A stretch of 64,000 nucleotides of DNA from Akkermansia sp. (lineage in GTDB: Bacteria > Verrucomicrobiota > Verrucomicrobiia > Verrucomicrobiales > Akkermansiaceae). The stretch covers positions 56,648 through 120,647 of the forward strand of contig JAUNQN010000002.1 of assembly GCA_030536145.1 (NCBI GenBank). Reading direction: 5' to 3'. The position numbers were made by a program, and so were the translations under genes. A model generated the notes under the pieces. It ran no database searches. It was given only the letters and a program-made list of their open reading frames with translations, and had not been told where the DNA came from. Position 1 is the stretch's first letter, and each line of letters starts with the position of its first letter. This document shows positions 1-8,922 of this stretch, piece after piece.

Positions 1-1332
1 GCCCAGGCACTCCAGAAGAAAATCATGGAATACTGCCTGCAAATGCCCCCCATCGTGCGTCCTGTCATGACCGTGTGCGACGAAGACGGCAAAGTCTTCG
101 TCTCCGCGGAAATCCCTCCCATCGATGTGGCAGACCGCCCGTGCTTCAAGACATCCCAGGGGCGGCTCAAAGGCGCATACGTCCGTCTGGGCGACGCCGA
201 CACGCCCATGACCGAATACGAAGTATACAGCTACGAGGCCTTCCGCAAGAAATACCGCGACGACATCCGCCCCGTGGAAGGAGTGGGCATGAACATGCTG
301 GATACCGACGCACTGGAGCAGTACATGGAAAAGGCCCGCAAGGACCGGCCGCACCTGGCCCGCGTGCCGGAAGCGCAGCAGTACGAGCTGATGGGAATCA
401 CCCAGGGAGAAAACATCACCCGGGCCGGACTGTTCATGTTCGGCCTGTTCCCCCAGGGCTATTACCCCTGCCTGTGCATCACCGCCACGCGCGTACCCGG
501 CACGGAAATAGGCATGGTAGACGAATTCGGCCACCGCTTTCTCGACTCCAAGCGCATAGAAGGCACCATACCGGAAATGCTGGAGGCCACCCTGGAATTC
601 GTGGAAAAGAACATGCGCATGGCCATGGGGCTGGACCCGCATACGGGCAGGCGTGTGGATGACCCGGAGTATCCCATGGAAGCCGTGCGCGAAGCCGTGC
701 TGAATGCCCTGGTGCACCGCGACTACAGTATGCACACCGAAGGCATGCCCATAGAGGTGAACATGTACGAGGACCGGATGGAAATCCTCAACCCCGGCGG
801 CCTGTACGGGCGGCTTACCGTGGACAAGCTGGGCCATGCCCAGCCGGATACGCGCAACCCCGCCCTAGTGAGAGCCATGGAACTGTTGGGGGCAACGGAA
901 AACCGCCACTCCGGCATCCCCACCATTCGGCGCGCCATGGAGCAGCGCAGGCTGCGGCCGCCCGTGTTCATCAACAGGTACGGCGGGTTCAAGGTCGTTT
1001 TGTACAACGACTTCGACCCGCCGCCGATGGACTTCATGGCAGCGGAAGAGGAACATCCCTACGGTGAGGACACCCCCCCGTACCCCGCGGCCCCGGTGGC
1101 ACCCGTCCGCAAGCCGGCACCGCCAGCCGTGGGGGATGAAAAGCAGCTGCTGGAGTTCTGCCGCACCCCGCGCACGCGTGCAGAAATCGTGGCCTACCTC
1201 AATATCGCCTCCGCCGCATACGCCCTGCGGCGGTACCTGGACCCGCTGCTGCAAAGCGGAGCCATCCGCATGACCATTCCGGAGCGCCCTCGCTGCCACA
1301 GCCAGCGCTTTGTCACGGTGGAGCGCTGGTAA
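1..1332 (+). CDS. AlbA_2/HATPase_c_4 ATP-binding regulator, 5' truncated
   Basis: The frame is open to the first base of the window, so the true start lies upstream and the N-terminal part is missing; the first ATG in view (25) is internal. The visible part begins inside a Schlafen-type AlbA_2 nucleic-acid-binding domain (segment around VFVSAEIPPIDVADRP, then GRLKGAYVRLGD). It continues into a C-terminal GHKL-like ATPase of the HATPase_c_4 type (EAVREAVLNALVHRDY, then EILNPGGLYG). The last 100 residues are a Pro/Ala-rich linker and a small winged-helix-like end. Such proteins are often annotated as RecG-like helicases or transcriptional regulators although they lack helicase motifs. Role here unknown. 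The domain call is solid; the function is not. Confidence 0.8.
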   Translation, partial: AQALQKKIMEYCLQMPPIVRPVMTVCDEDGKVFVSAEIPPIDVADRPCFKTSQGRLKGAYVRLGDADTPMTEYEVYSYEAFRKKYRDDIRPVEGVGMNMLDTDALEQYMEKARKDRPHLARVPEAQQYELMGITQGENITRAGLFMFGLFPQGYYPCLCITATRVPGTEIGMVDEFGHRFLDSKRIEGTIPEMLEATLEFVEKNMRMAMGLDPHTGRRVDDPEYPMEAVREAVLNALVHRDYSMHTEGMPIEVNMYEDRMEILNPGGLYGRLTVDKLGHAQPDTRNPALVRAMELLGATENRHSGIPTIRRAMEQRRLRPPVFINRYGGFKVVLYNDFDPPPMDFMAAEEEHPYGEDTPPYPAAPVAPVRKPAPPAVGDEKQLLEFCRTPRTRAEIVAYLNIASAAYALRRYLDPLLQSGAIRMTIPERPRCHSQRFVTVERW

Positions 1333-1358
1333 CAGCACCCCCGTTGCATCAAAGGCAG

Positions 1359-1420
1359 TACCACCCGCCCCGCGGGCATATCCCGGCAAAAGGGTTTGCC
1401 ATGGGGCGGGGCGGGTGGTA
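1359..1420. repeat. 15-bp inverted repeat around the ROK kinase promoter
   Basis: TACCACCCGCCCCGC at 1359-1373 is perfectly complementary to GCGGGGCGGGTGGTA at 1406-1420, with a 32-nt loop. The right arm covers the promoter spacer and the first bases of the -10 box of the downstream kinase gene. It could terminate the upstream gene, although no U-tract follows, or be an operator. Confidence 0.6.
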
Positions 1421-1424
1421 TACT
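1396..1424 (+). promoter_or_regulatory. sigma70-type promoter of the ROK kinase gene
   Basis: TTGCCA at 1396-1401, 17-bp spacer, TATACT at 1419-1424 preceded by TGG (extended -10). The start codon is 16 nt downstream of the -10 box, so the leader is about 10 nt. Confidence 0.7.
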
Positions 1425-1440
1425 GTGGAAAAAACAAGTT

Positions 1441-2385
1441 ATGGCCAAGGCAATAGGAGTAGATTTCGGTGGCACGAGCATCAAGATTGGTGTGACGTGC
1501 GGGAGCGAGGTGGTGGAAAAGGCTGAACCGCTGCCCACGCAGGCGTTCGACAGCCCGCGCAGCATTATGGATGCCATGTGCGCCAGCATCCGCGGGCTGA
1601 TGGAGCGCCACCCGGATGCGGTGGCGGTGGGGCTGGGCATGCCCGGCTGGGTGGATTTCTACCGCGGCGTGCTCTACCAGCTCACCAACGTACCCGTGTG
1701 GTCGCAGCAGGAACCCGTGCGTGAAATCATGGGAGAGGCCCTGGGCCTGCCCATTGTGCTGGACAATGATGCCAACTGCATGGCCTACGCAGAGTGGAAG
1801 CTGGGGGCAGGGCGCGGCATGGAGAACATCGTGTGCCTGACCCTGGGCACCGGCATCGGCGGCGGCATGGTGGTGAACAACCGCATGCTGCGCGCCAAGA
1901 ACGTATCCTGCGCGGAGCTGGGGCAGACCAGCATCGACTACCGCGGCAAGGTGGGCACCTTCGGCAATATCGGCGCGGTGGAGGAATACATCGGCAACAA
2001 CGAGATTGCCGCCTATGCCAGCGAGTGCTACAAGGCCGCCGGCATAGACAAGGCCCCTGCGGAGTGTACGCCCTACCTGCTGGATGTGGCAGCCCGCGCA
2101 GGGGACACGCTGGCGCGCGGCGTGTACCGCGATGTGGCGGAAAAGCTGGCCTGCTTGATGATGAACGTGATGTACGCCTTTGCGCCGGAAGCCTTTATCC
2201 TGGGTGGCGGCGTGGCAAAGGCCGGGGACCTGCTGTTCGGCCCGCTGGAGGAGATACTGCGCCGACAGCTGTTCCCTGTGCACGCAGCCAACCTGCGTAT
2301 CATGCCGGCGCAGTTCGGCGCGGATTCCGGGCTGGTGGGGGCCGGGCTCATGGCTGCGGACTATGCCGCAGGCACGCTGGAATAA
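1441..2385 (+). CDS. ROK family sugar kinase (glucokinase-like)
   Basis: A 314-residue ROK kinase that phosphorylates glucose or a related hexose with ATP in the cytoplasm. It shows the N-terminal phosphate-binding motif GVDFGGTSIKIG, the catalytic region VLDNDANCMAYAE, and the second phosphate motif LTLGTGIGGGMV. The usual zinc-binding CxCGxxGC segment of ROK proteins is replaced by GTFGNIGAVEEYIG with no cysteines. I therefore expect a zinc-free variant. I chose ATG 1441 over the in-frame ATG 1402 because it gives the canonical MAKAIGVDFGG start and 1402 lies inside the promoter spacer. Substrate (glucose, N-acetylglucosamine, N-acetylmannosamine) cannot be fixed from the sequence. Confidence 0.88.
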   Translation: MAKAIGVDFGGTSIKIGVTCGSEVVEKAEPLPTQAFDSPRSIMDAMCASIRGLMERHPDAVAVGLGMPGWVDFYRGVLYQLTNVPVWSQQEPVREIMGEALGLPIVLDNDANCMAYAEWKLGAGRGMENIVCLTLGTGIGGGMVVNNRMLRAKNVSCAELGQTSIDYRGKVGTFGNIGAVEEYIGNNEIAAYASECYKAAGIDKAPAECTPYLLDVAARAGDTLARGVYRDVAEKLACLMMNVMYAFAPEAFILGGGVAKAGDLLFGPLEEILRRQLFPVHAANLRIMPAQFGADSGLVGAGLMAADYAAGTLE

Positions 2386-2464
2386 CGGATATTTTTTGTC
2401 ATACTCTGAACAGGCACCCCCTGAGCCGGGTTCTATGTAGGTAGGAACCCTTACCAAGAACGCT

Positions 2465-4357
2465 ATGGAAGAAGAGCAAAACACAGCCGAGACCGCCGCA
2501 GGCCAGCCTGCTGCGGAGCCATCCCCTGCCGCCCCCAAGTTGTCCGCAGCAGTGCTGCCGAAGGAGCCCACCAAGCCCGGACTCAAGCCCACCGGCCCGG
2601 CGGAGGACCCCTCCTGGTGGCGCGCAGGCTGGATTCCGCTGGTGGTGCTGGTGCTGGTTGCTGTTTCCGCAGACCTGCTCTGGCCGCGCATCTGCACGGG
2701 CAGCGGTGATTTCCCGGCCCTGGGGTTGGGTGCCGCGCTGGGCGGCGTGCTGTACCTGGCCGCTATTCTGATACTGCGGCGGGACCTTTCCCGCGGGGAG
2801 CAGCTGCTGCTGGGCGGCATGGGCCTGGTGGGCATGGTGGCGCTGCTGTACTGTGGCAGCACCTTTGCCTGGATAGGGCTTATGCTGCTTCCCCTGCTGG
2901 TGATAGTCCTGGGCAACTCCGCCATACCGGTGGACAACACCAGGCGCTATCGCTCCTGGTGGGGATACTGGCTGGCGCGCCGCAATGCGGAAGACCCGGC
3001 CCGTGCGCGCTGGCGCGCCGTGCTGCCCACCCTGGTCAGCGTGGTGGTGGGCGTGGTGCTCTTTGCCGCTTTCCTGGGTATCTTTGCCAGCGGCAACCCG
3101 GTGGTGGAAAAGGTGTTTGATGCCGTACGCGATGCCTGGAACCGCCTGCTGGAGTACCTGAACCTGGACTGGGACCTGTGGCTGCACGTGCTGCGCTGGA
3201 TAGCCGGTATCCTGGGTTTCGGCCTGCTCACCCTGCGCCGCAGCGGCATGTCTGCGCCTGCGGCTGCCCCCGCCGCCCCGGCCAAGCCTGCGGGTGTCTC
3301 CCTGCTGCCGCAGCTGCCGCTCATGTCCCTCATCGGCATCAACCTGGCTTTCCTGGTGGCCACCTCCACGGATATCGCCTTCCTGTGGTTCGGCAAGGTG
3401 CCGGAGGGAATCTCCCAGACCGCCTACCTGCATGACGGCGCAGATTCCATCACCTGGGCCTCCGTGCTGGCGGCGGGTATTCTGGTGTTCCTGTTCCGCA
3501 GCGGCGGCAGCTCCCGCACGCGGGGCTCCTGCCGTTTCCTGGGCTTTTTCCTAGTGCTGCAAACCTTCCTGCTGGCGCTGAGCGTGTACCTGCGCCTGTA
3601 CCACCAGATCGCGGATTTGGGTTTCACGCAGCGCCGTATCCTGGCGGCGGAATTCATGCTGCTGGGCCTGGCTGGCCTGGTCATCCTGGTTACCTATATG
3701 ATGCGCGGCGGTGCGTTCCGGCGCTATGTGGGCTACTGCGTGGGCATCATGGGGCTCATGTGCTTCTCCTTTGCCGTTAATCCCCCCGCCTCCCTGGCGG
3801 CGGACCTGAACATGGCTTTCATGGATTCCCACCGCCACTGGAAGTTTGAGCCGCGTGATTTCGCCAATGGGCGTTTCGACCCCGCAGACAACCTGGAATT
3901 CGCCCTCCGCGTGTATGATGATTCCGCCCGCCCGGGCCACCCGGTGGTGATGGCTGAGGATACGAAACCCGAGCGCGAATTCCTGGCGCGGAAGATGCAC
4001 CTTGCCGCCCGTGAGGTGGAGTCCCGCCACAAAGAGGACCGCTGGACCCTGTGGAACTGGCGCATGCAGAAGAACCTGCCCGCCGCTGCCAAAATCAAGG
4101 CCCGTTTCGACTGGGATGAAAACGGCCGGGTGAAGGACAACCAGGCGGGTTCCCGCCCGGAGGCCCAGCAGACTGCCGAAGCGGCTCCCGCGCCCGCCGC
4201 TCAGCCCGCAGCCGAGCCTGCGCCGGAAGCAGCACCGGAAGTTGCAGTTCCTGCCGAAGCGGCTCCCGCGCCCGCCGCTCAGCCCGCAGCCGAGCCTGCA
4301 CCGGAAGCGGCACCGGAAGGCGCGGCTCCTGCCGAGCCGGCCGCCGCGCAGGAATAG
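2465..4357 (+). CDS. DUF4173 polytopic membrane protein
   Basis: A 630-residue inner-membrane protein. After an Ala/Pro-rich cytoplasmic N-terminus of about 55 residues come roughly ten hydrophobic segments, with the conserved DUF4173-like stretch LLVIVLGNSAIP and a hydrophilic region near RRYRSWWGYW. The later half carries a soluble segment with FEPRDFANGRFDP and an Ala/Pro/Glu-rich tail. That tail contains a 26-residue tandem duplication (see repeat). DUF4153/DUF4173 proteins are widespread but biochemically undefined. It starts 79 nt after the ROK kinase and may be co-transcribed with it. A clear terminator follows the stop codon. Function unknown. Confidence 0.75.
   Translation: MEEEQNTAETAAGQPAAEPSPAAPKLSAAVLPKEPTKPGLKPTGPAEDPSWWRAGWIPLVVLVLVAVSADLLWPRICTGSGDFPALGLGAALGGVLYLAAILILRRDLSRGEQLLLGGMGLVGMVALLYCGSTFAWIGLMLLPLLVIVLGNSAIPVDNTRRYRSWWGYWLARRNAEDPARARWRAVLPTLVSVVVGVVLFAAFLGIFASGNPVVEKVFDAVRDAWNRLLEYLNLDWDLWLHVLRWIAGILGFGLLTLRRSGMSAPAAAPAAPAKPAGVSLLPQLPLMSLIGINLAFLVATSTDIAFLWFGKVPEGISQTAYLHDGADSITWASVLAAGILVFLFRSGGSSRTRGSCRFLGFFLVLQTFLLALSVYLRLYHQIADLGFTQRRILAAEFMLLGLAGLVILVTYMMRGGAFRRYVGYCVGIMGLMCFSFAVNPPASLAADLNMAFMDSHRHWKFEPRDFANGRFDPADNLEFALRVYDDSARPGHPVVMAEDTKPEREFLARKMHLAAREVESRHKEDRWTLWNWRMQKNLPAAAKIKARFDWDENGRVKDNQAGSRPEAQQTAEAAPAPAAQPAAEPAPEAAPEVAVPAEAAPAPAAQPAAEPAPEAAPEGAAPAEPAAAQE
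4181..4336 (+). repeat. two tandem 78-bp in-frame repeats
   Basis: The 78 bases at 4181-4258 recur with a few differences at 4259-4336. Each encodes 26 residues (beginning AAPAPAAQPAAEPAPEAAPE) in the C-terminal tail of the DUF4173 protein. The period is a multiple of three, so changes in copy number would keep the frame. Confidence 0.9.
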
Positions 4358-4390
4358 TCCCGGGTATCCGTCCCTCCTTTTGGCAAATCA

Positions 4391-4422
4391 CGTCCGCCCC
4401 GCAGCAGGGGCGGACGCTTTTT
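4391..4422 (+). terminator. intrinsic terminator of the DUF4173 gene
   Basis: Perfect 10-bp stem (cgtccgcccc / ggggcggacg) with a 6-nt loop, followed by CTTTTTAT. It sits 33 nt after the stop codon. Confidence 0.9.
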
Positions 4423-4446
4423 ATGGCCGCCGCAGGTGAAAACAAG

Positions 4447-4475
4447 TTGCCATGCCGCCGGGGAAGTGGTATAGT
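4447..4475 (+). promoter_or_regulatory. sigma70-type promoter, near-leaderless
   Basis: TTGCCA at 4447-4452, 17-bp spacer, TATAGT at 4470-4475 with TGG before it. Only 7 nt separate the -10 box from ATG 4483, so transcription should begin at or next to the start codon. Confidence 0.75.
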
Positions 4476-4482
4476 GCCGTGT

Positions 4483-4902
4483 ATGAAGATAACCCCTTTA
4501 CAGAGCAGCAAGGCGGTGGGCTACCCCGTGCGCGCGCTGGCGCTGGCCGCAGCGGCTGCAGCACTATCCTCTTGCGAGCAGCAGGTAGTGGGCAGCGAGC
4601 CCAACCAGGCGGCGGAGCCCACGCCACCCCCGCAGAAACTGCCCGGCAAGTATCCGGCCAAGGGGGATACTCCCGCCAAGCAGGAACCTAGGCAGGCCCC
4701 CAAGCCGCAGCCCCTGCCTGGCGCCCGGGCGGTACCGGGTGAAAGTTCCGTGCGGGAGCCGGAGCTCCCGCCCCAGCCCCTGCCGGGCGAGCCCCCTGAG
4801 CCGTCTCCCAAGGCCCCTGAGGGTTCCAATGCCATCCCGCCGGATGAGGTTCCCCAGGCCCTGGGCGGGGATGTGCCCATGCTGATCAAGGAGAAGGAGT
4901 GA
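4483..4902 (+). CDS. small proline-rich lipoprotein
   Basis: 139 residues. The N-terminus is a lipoprotein signal peptide: positive residues, a hydrophobic Ala/Leu run and the lipobox LSSC at about residues 25-28. The rest is dominated by Pro, Glu and Lys (for example EPTPPPQKLPGKYP) with no recognisable domain, so it is probably an extended, disordered envelope protein. ATG 4483 is preferred to an in-frame ATG at 4423: 4423 lies upstream of the -35 box, whereas 4483 gives a standard signal peptide and sits right after the -10 box. It converges with the phosphofructokinase gene across a shared hairpin. Function unknown. Confidence 0.7.
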   Translation: MKITPLQSSKAVGYPVRALALAAAAAALSSCEQQVVGSEPNQAAEPTPPPQKLPGKYPAKGDTPAKQEPRQAPKPQPLPGARAVPGESSVREPELPPQPLPGEPPEPSPKAPEGSNAIPPDEVPQALGGDVPMLIKEKE

Positions 4903-4984
4903 GTTCCGCTCCCGTGCCTTTCCAAGCGCCGTGTCCCGCTGCGGGGCTCGGCCTTTTTTGCACCCCTGTGCCGCAGGAATGCAG

Positions 4985-5016
4985 AAAGGGCAGCAGCCGT
5001 TCGGCTGCTGCCCTTT
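4985..5016. terminator. hairpin between convergent genes, probable bidirectional terminator
   Basis: Perfect 14-bp stem (aaagggcagcagcc / ggctgctgcccttt) with loop GTTC. It lies between the stop codons of the convergent lipoprotein and phosphofructokinase genes. The U-tract is only the CCCTTT of the stem in either direction, so termination may be partial. Confidence 0.65.
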
Positions 5017-5042
5017 GAGGTGTTGTGAAGCGCGTGCGGGGC

Positions 5043-6296
5043 TTAGGCCTCCGGGGAGGCAAGCACCTTGCGCAGGCGGGCAAAGCGGGGCAGGGCCTGC
5101 ACGGTCTTCATGCCAGTGTCACCCTGGATAAGGGGCAGGGCGTAGTCGATGAAGGCCATCTCGATGCCGTTGCCGGCAGCGTTGATCCACTCGCGGGGAA
5201 CCTTGCGCTCAAAGTTGGCCACGCTCTCCAGGGGCAGGAGCTTGGTGTTGCACACATACTGCCCGTACAGGGTGTTGCGCTCAAAGGCAACCATCTTGTC
5301 GGTGTCGCCCTCGATGGCGGCGGTCACAGCCGTCTTGCCGGCCAGGTAGGCCTCCATGGCATCCGTGGTGGAGGCCAGGTGGGTGGCGCAGCGCTGCAGC
5401 AGGGAGGGCTCGATGGCGCGGACCTTGGCGGACTTGATGCGCTCGCGCACCACCTCGGCCAGCTTGTTGGCCAGGCCGCCCAGCTGGGCGTGGCCGAAGC
5501 CGTCGTTGCCGTTGGTCTTGGCCTCGGAGATGAACTTGCCGTCCTTGTCGTGGATGCCCTCGGACACCACCACCATGCACTTGCTGGTGGCGTTGTAGAT
5601 GCGCTCCACGTCATCCAGGAAGGCGTCCATGTCGAAGTCCACCTCCGGGAGGTAGATCAGGTCCGGACCCTCACCGGCGTAGTTGGCCAGGGCGGCGGCG
5701 GCGGTGAGCCAGCCGGCGTGGCGGCCCATCACCTCGATGATGGTGACCATGCCGGTGTCGTAGCAGCTGGCGTCATGCTTCACCTCCATGCAGGAGGTGG
5801 CGATGTACTTGGCGGCAGAGGCGTAGCCGGGGCAGTGGTCGGTGCCGAAAAGGTCGTTGTCGATGGTCTTGGGAATGCCCATCACGCGGCACTCGTAGCC
5901 GCTCTTCTGCATGAACTTGGAAATCTTGTTGCAGGTGTCCATGGAGTCGTTGCCGCCGTTGTAGAAGAAGTAGCGGACATCGAACTTCTTGAAGGTCTCC
6001 AGAATCTTCTCGTAATCGGTGGGGTCCACATCGGGGTCCTTCATCTTGTAGCGGCAGGTGCCCAGGGCGGAGGAGGGGGTGAACTTGAGCAGCTCCAGCT
6101 CCACGGGGTCTTCCATGCTCATATCATAGAGCTGCTGGTTGAGTACGCCGGTGATGCCGTGGGCGGCACCGAAGACGCGGGTAATCTGGGGAGCGTTGAG
6201 GGCGGTCTGGATAGCGCCCAGGATGCTGGCGTTGATCACGGCGGTGGGGCCGCCGGACTGGCCGATGATACATGCACCTTTGAGTTCTTTGTTCAT
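5043..6296 (-). CDS. pfp: diphosphate-type 6-phosphofructokinase
   Basis: A 417-residue phosphofructokinase converting fructose 6-phosphate to fructose 1,6-bisphosphate in glycolysis. Phosphate-donor determinants: GGND at residues 114-117 and PKTIDND at 142-148. The Lys in PKTIDND, where ATP enzymes have Gly, is the classic mark of PPi-dependent enzymes. The usual GGDD is GGND here, so the donor (PPi or ATP) should be treated as predicted. The substrate motif MGRHAGW is present. Length fits the family. It is transcribed alone from a promoter 74 nt upstream, giving a leader of about 68 nt that can fold into a GC-rich hairpin. Confidence 0.9.
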   Translation of the reverse strand: MNKELKGACIIGQSGGPTAVINASILGAIQTALNAPQITRVFGAAHGITGVLNQQLYDMSMEDPVELELLKFTPSSALGTCRYKMKDPDVDPTDYEKILETFKKFDVRYFFYNGGNDSMDTCNKISKFMQKSGYECRVMGIPKTIDNDLFGTDHCPGYASAAKYIATSCMEVKHDASCYDTGMVTIIEVMGRHAGWLTAAAALANYAGEGPDLIYLPEVDFDMDAFLDDVERIYNATSKCMVVVSEGIHDKDGKFISEAKTNGNDGFGHAQLGGLANKLAEVVRERIKSAKVRAIEPSLLQRCATHLASTTDAMEAYLAGKTAVTAAIEGDTDKMVAFERNTLYGQYVCNTKLLPLESVANFERKVPREWINAAGNGIEMAFIDYALPLIQGDTGMKTVQALPRFARLRKVLASPEA

Positions 6297-6370
6297 AATC
6301 GAGAAAACGAGAGATTGTTTTTTCCTTTCTGTTGCGCCGGTAGGGCAGGGGTGCCCGCTGCGCGCGGGCG

Positions 6371-6399
6371 ATTCTACCTGAAAAGCGGCCGCATGGCAA
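6371..6399 (-). promoter_or_regulatory. sigma70-type promoter of pfp
   Basis: Read on the minus strand: TTGCCA (6394-6399), 17-bp spacer, TAGAAT (6371-6376). Confidence 0.7.
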
Positions 6400-6449
6400 G
6401 CCCAAAATCTGCTATGTGCAGCGTTTTTGGCGCAGCGGTGAATGAAATG

Positions 6450-6478
6450 TTGACAACGCGCGACGGGTGGTGTTCAAT
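6450..6478 (+). promoter_or_regulatory. sigma70-type promoter, leaderless start
   Basis: TTGACA at 6450-6455, 17-bp spacer, TTCAAT at 6473-6478. ATG 6485 follows after 6 nt, so the predicted transcription start coincides with the start codon. Confidence 0.7.
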
Positions 6479-6484
6479 GGGGGC

Positions 6485-6961
6485 ATGCGTATTTGCCTCT
6501 CCCTGCTTGGCCTGACCTGCCTGCTTGCCGCGTGCACCCAGGTGCGCACCACCCGTATCACGGATGTGACGGACCTGCCGCTCAAGACCACGGAGGTGCC
6601 GGACTGGAGCTGGGAGAAAAGCCCCCTGCGCGCCAATGCGCGCTATGCCATGTACCGCGCCCACACCGCCACCCAGAAAAAGGCTCGCCTGGGGGACTAC
6701 TACTACCTGGACTGGTATGACGCGGAGCCGGACAAGCCCGTGCGCGTGGTCATGAGCTACACGCAGGCTGCCACCGGCTCCCGCGTGCTTACCCGCACCG
6801 TGGAGTACGCCCAGCCGCGCCCCAAGCCCGGCAAGCGCAGCAACCACTTCTTCTTTGACGGAGAGGACCGCGCCAAGGGCGGCGATATCATGACCTGGCG
6901 CATGGACCTGTACTGCGACGGCCGCCCGGTGGACCACCGCCAGTCCTACCTCTGGCAGTAA
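6485..6961 (+). CDS. small envelope lipoprotein
   Basis: 158 residues beginning with a clear lipoprotein signal peptide (MRICLSLLGLTCLLAAC, lipobox LAAC). The mature part is hydrophilic with many Arg, Tyr and Trp and ends at YLWQ. I see no known domain; the mix of short polar strands resembles small outer-membrane-attached lipoproteins. ATG 6485 is chosen over ATG 6467 because it starts exactly at the signal peptide and immediately after the -10 box; 6467 lies in the promoter spacer. It is followed at 67 nt by lepA, which has its own promoter. Function unknown. Confidence 0.75.
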   Translation: MRICLSLLGLTCLLAACTQVRTTRITDVTDLPLKTTEVPDWSWEKSPLRANARYAMYRAHTATQKKARLGDYYYLDWYDAEPDKPVRVVMSYTQAATGSRVLTRTVEYAQPRPKPGKRSNHFFFDGEDRAKGGDIMTWRMDLYCDGRPVDHRQSYLWQ

Positions 6962-6987
6962 AGCGCGGGGAAATCCTGGGAATGTTC

Positions 6988-7016
6988 TTGACTTGCGGCC
7001 CGTTTGCCTGTATCCT
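6988..7016 (+). promoter_or_regulatory. sigma70-type promoter of lepA
   Basis: TTGACT at 6988-6993, 17-bp spacer, TATCCT at 7011-7016. The start codon is 11 nt downstream, so the leader is about 5 nt. Confidence 0.75.
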
Positions 7017-7027
7017 CCCCGCGCACT

Positions 7028-8833
7028 ATGGCTACGGATATCAGGCTCAAGCGTAATTTCTCCATCATCGCGCACATCGACCACGGCAAGACGACCCTCT
7101 CCGACCGCTTGCTGGAGTTCACCCATACCATCGGTGAGCGTGACAAGCAGGACCAGCTGCTGGATGCCATGGACCTGGAGAGGGAGAAGGGCATCACCAT
7201 CAAGTCCCACCCGGTCACCATGCGCTACAAGGCCAAGGACGGCCAGGTGTATGAGCTGAACCTGCTGGATACGCCCGGGCACGTGGATTTCTCCTATGAG
7301 GTATCCCGCTCCCTGGCCGCGTGCGACGGCGCCCTGCTGATTGTGGATGCCGCGCAGGGTGTGGAGGCCCAGACCCTGGCCAACATGCACCTGGCGCTGG
7401 ACCAGCAGCTTGCCATCGTGCCCGTGGTGAACAAGATTGACCTGCCCAGCGCCAACCTGCCCAGCGTGTACCACCAGCTGGAGGATGTGGTGTGCATTCC
7501 GCGGGAGGAGGCCATCCTCTGCTCCGCGAAGGCCGGCATCGGCATCGAGGAGGTGCTGGAGGCCGTGGTGACCCGCATGCCCGCCCCCAAGCCGGCGGAG
7601 GACGACCGCCTGCGCGCGCTGGTGTTCGATTCCGTGTACGATGCCTACCGCGGCGTGGTCTCCTACGTGCGCCTGGTGAGCGGCACCGTCTCCCGCGGCA
7701 TGAAGGTGAAACTCTTTGCCACGGATGACACGTACGAGGTGAAGGAAGTGGGCATCTTTACCCCCAAGATGCAGGCCGTGGATTCCCTGGAGACGGGAGA
7801 CGTGGGCTACATCATCGCCAACATGAAAACGGCCGCCGATGTGAAGATTGGCGACACGTACACCAACCTGATGAACCCGTGCGACGAGCCGCTGCCCGGT
7901 TTCAAGGAAATCCGCCCCATGGTGTTCTCCGGCATCTACCCCGTGGATTCCGCGGACTATGAGGCACTGAAAGCCGCCATGGCCAAGCTGCAGATCAATG
8001 ATGCGGCTTTCACCTACATGGGTGAGAGCTCCGTGGCGCTGGGATTCGGTTTCCGCTGCGGTTTCCTGGGCCTGCTCCACATGGAGATTATCCAGGAGCG
8101 CTTGCGCCGCGAGTTCAACATGGACGTGATTTCCACCTATCCCTCCGTGATTTACGAGGTGACCAAGACCGACGGCACGGACCTGACGGTGGACAACCCC
8201 AGCATCCTGCCGGACCCGCAGGAAATCCAGGAAATCCGTGAGCCCATGGTGAAGGTGTTCATCATGATTCCCAGCACGTACATCGGGGATATCATGCGCA
8301 TTGTCATGGAGAAGCGCGGAGAGGTCAACCACACGGAAACCATCGACGACACCCGCGTGATGCTCACCTGCCGCATCCCCATGGCGGAAATCCTGGTGGA
8401 TTTCAACGACAAGCTCAAGAGCACCACCCGCGGCTACGGCTCCATGGATTACGAGTACGACGGCTACCAGGCCGCCAAGCTGGTGAAGATGGACATGATG
8501 ATTGCCGGAGAGCCGGTGGATGCCTTCTCCATGATTGTGCACCGTGACCGCGCGGAATCCCAGGGCCGTGAGCTGGCGCAGAAGCTCAAGGAGGTGATAC
8601 CCCGCCAGCTTTTCACCGTGGCCATCCAGGCCTGCATCGGCGGCAAGATTATTGCCCGTGAGAGCATTTCCCCCATGCGCAAGAACGTGACCGCCAAGTG
8701 CTACGGAGGCGACGTGACCCGCAAGCGCAAGCTGCTGGAGAAGCAGAAGGAGGGCAAGAAGCGCATGAAGGCCATCGGCAAGGTGAACATCCCGCAGGAG
8801 GCGTTCATCAACGTGCTCAAGAGCGGGGATTGA
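7028..8833 (+). CDS. lepA: elongation factor 4 (LepA), ribosome back-translocase GTPase
   Basis: 601 residues, the usual LepA length. GTPase motifs are intact: P-loop AHIDHGKTT, switch [10 protein letters not shown] and [11 protein letters not shown]-like domains follow, and then the LepA-specific C-terminal domain ending [14 protein letters not shown], with the characteristic [20 protein letters not shown]. It binds ribosomes and helps resolve stalled or mistranslocated complexes. I chose ATG 7028 ([12 protein letters not shown]): the in-frame ATG at 7004 lies between the -35 and -10 boxes and would add residues absent from the family. A terminator follows at 8859. Confidence 0.97.
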   Translation: MATDIRLKRNFSIIAHIDHGKTTLSDRLLEFTHTIGERDKQDQLLDAMDLEREKGITIKSHPVTMRYKAKDGQVYELNLLDTPGHVDFSYEVSRSLAACDGALLIVDAAQGVEAQTLANMHLALDQQLAIVPVVNKIDLPSANLPSVYHQLEDVVCIPREEAILCSAKAGIGIEEVLEAVVTRMPAPKPAEDDRLRALVFDSVYDAYRGVVSYVRLVSGTVSRGMKVKLFATDDTYEVKEVGIFTPKMQAVDSLETGDVGYIIANMKTAADVKIGDTYTNLMNPCDEPLPGFKEIRPMVFSGIYPVDSADYEALKAAMAKLQINDAAFTYMGESSVALGFGFRCGFLGLLHMEIIQERLRREFNMDVISTYPSVIYEVTKTDGTDLTVDNPSILPDPQEIQEIREPMVKVFIMIPSTYIGDIMRIVMEKRGEVNHTETIDDTRVMLTCRIPMAEILVDFNDKLKSTTRGYGSMDYEYDGYQAAKLVKMDMMIAGEPVDAFSMIVHRDRAESQGRELAQKLKEVIPRQLFTVAIQACIGGKIIARESISPMRKNVTAKCYGGDVTRKRKLLEKQKEGKKRMKAIGKVNIPQEAFINVLKSGD

Positions 8834-8858
8834 TTCCCCTGCACAGGACTTTTCCACA

Positions 8859-8890
8859 GGGGGCGCGGCCGCAGCGGCTGCGCCCCTTTT
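8859..8890 (+). terminator. intrinsic terminator of lepA
   Basis: About 12-bp GC-rich stem (ggggcgcggccg with one G-U pair) and a 3-nt loop, followed by CCCCTTTT. Confidence 0.8.
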
Positions 8891-8922
8891 GCGTCATCAC
8901 GCGCGCGCAGGGCACTATGCGC

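Noticed and set aside
1073..1079. C7 run in the AlbA/ATPase gene as a possible slippage site
   Set aside because: Seven C in GC-rich DNA is expected by chance; no hairpin or domain-junction position supports switching.
865..2940. 691-codon frame on the minus strand
   Set aside because: Covers the ROK kinase and two other genes in antisense; no family features.
5025..6515. 496-codon frame on the plus strand
   Set aside because: Complementary to the phosphofructokinase gene; Gly/His/Val-rich artefact.
6374..8857. 827-codon open frame on the minus strand, rich in His and Gly
   Set aside because: It is antisense to lepA, whose GTPase motifs are unmistakable. The composition is the usual artefact of high-GC third positions.
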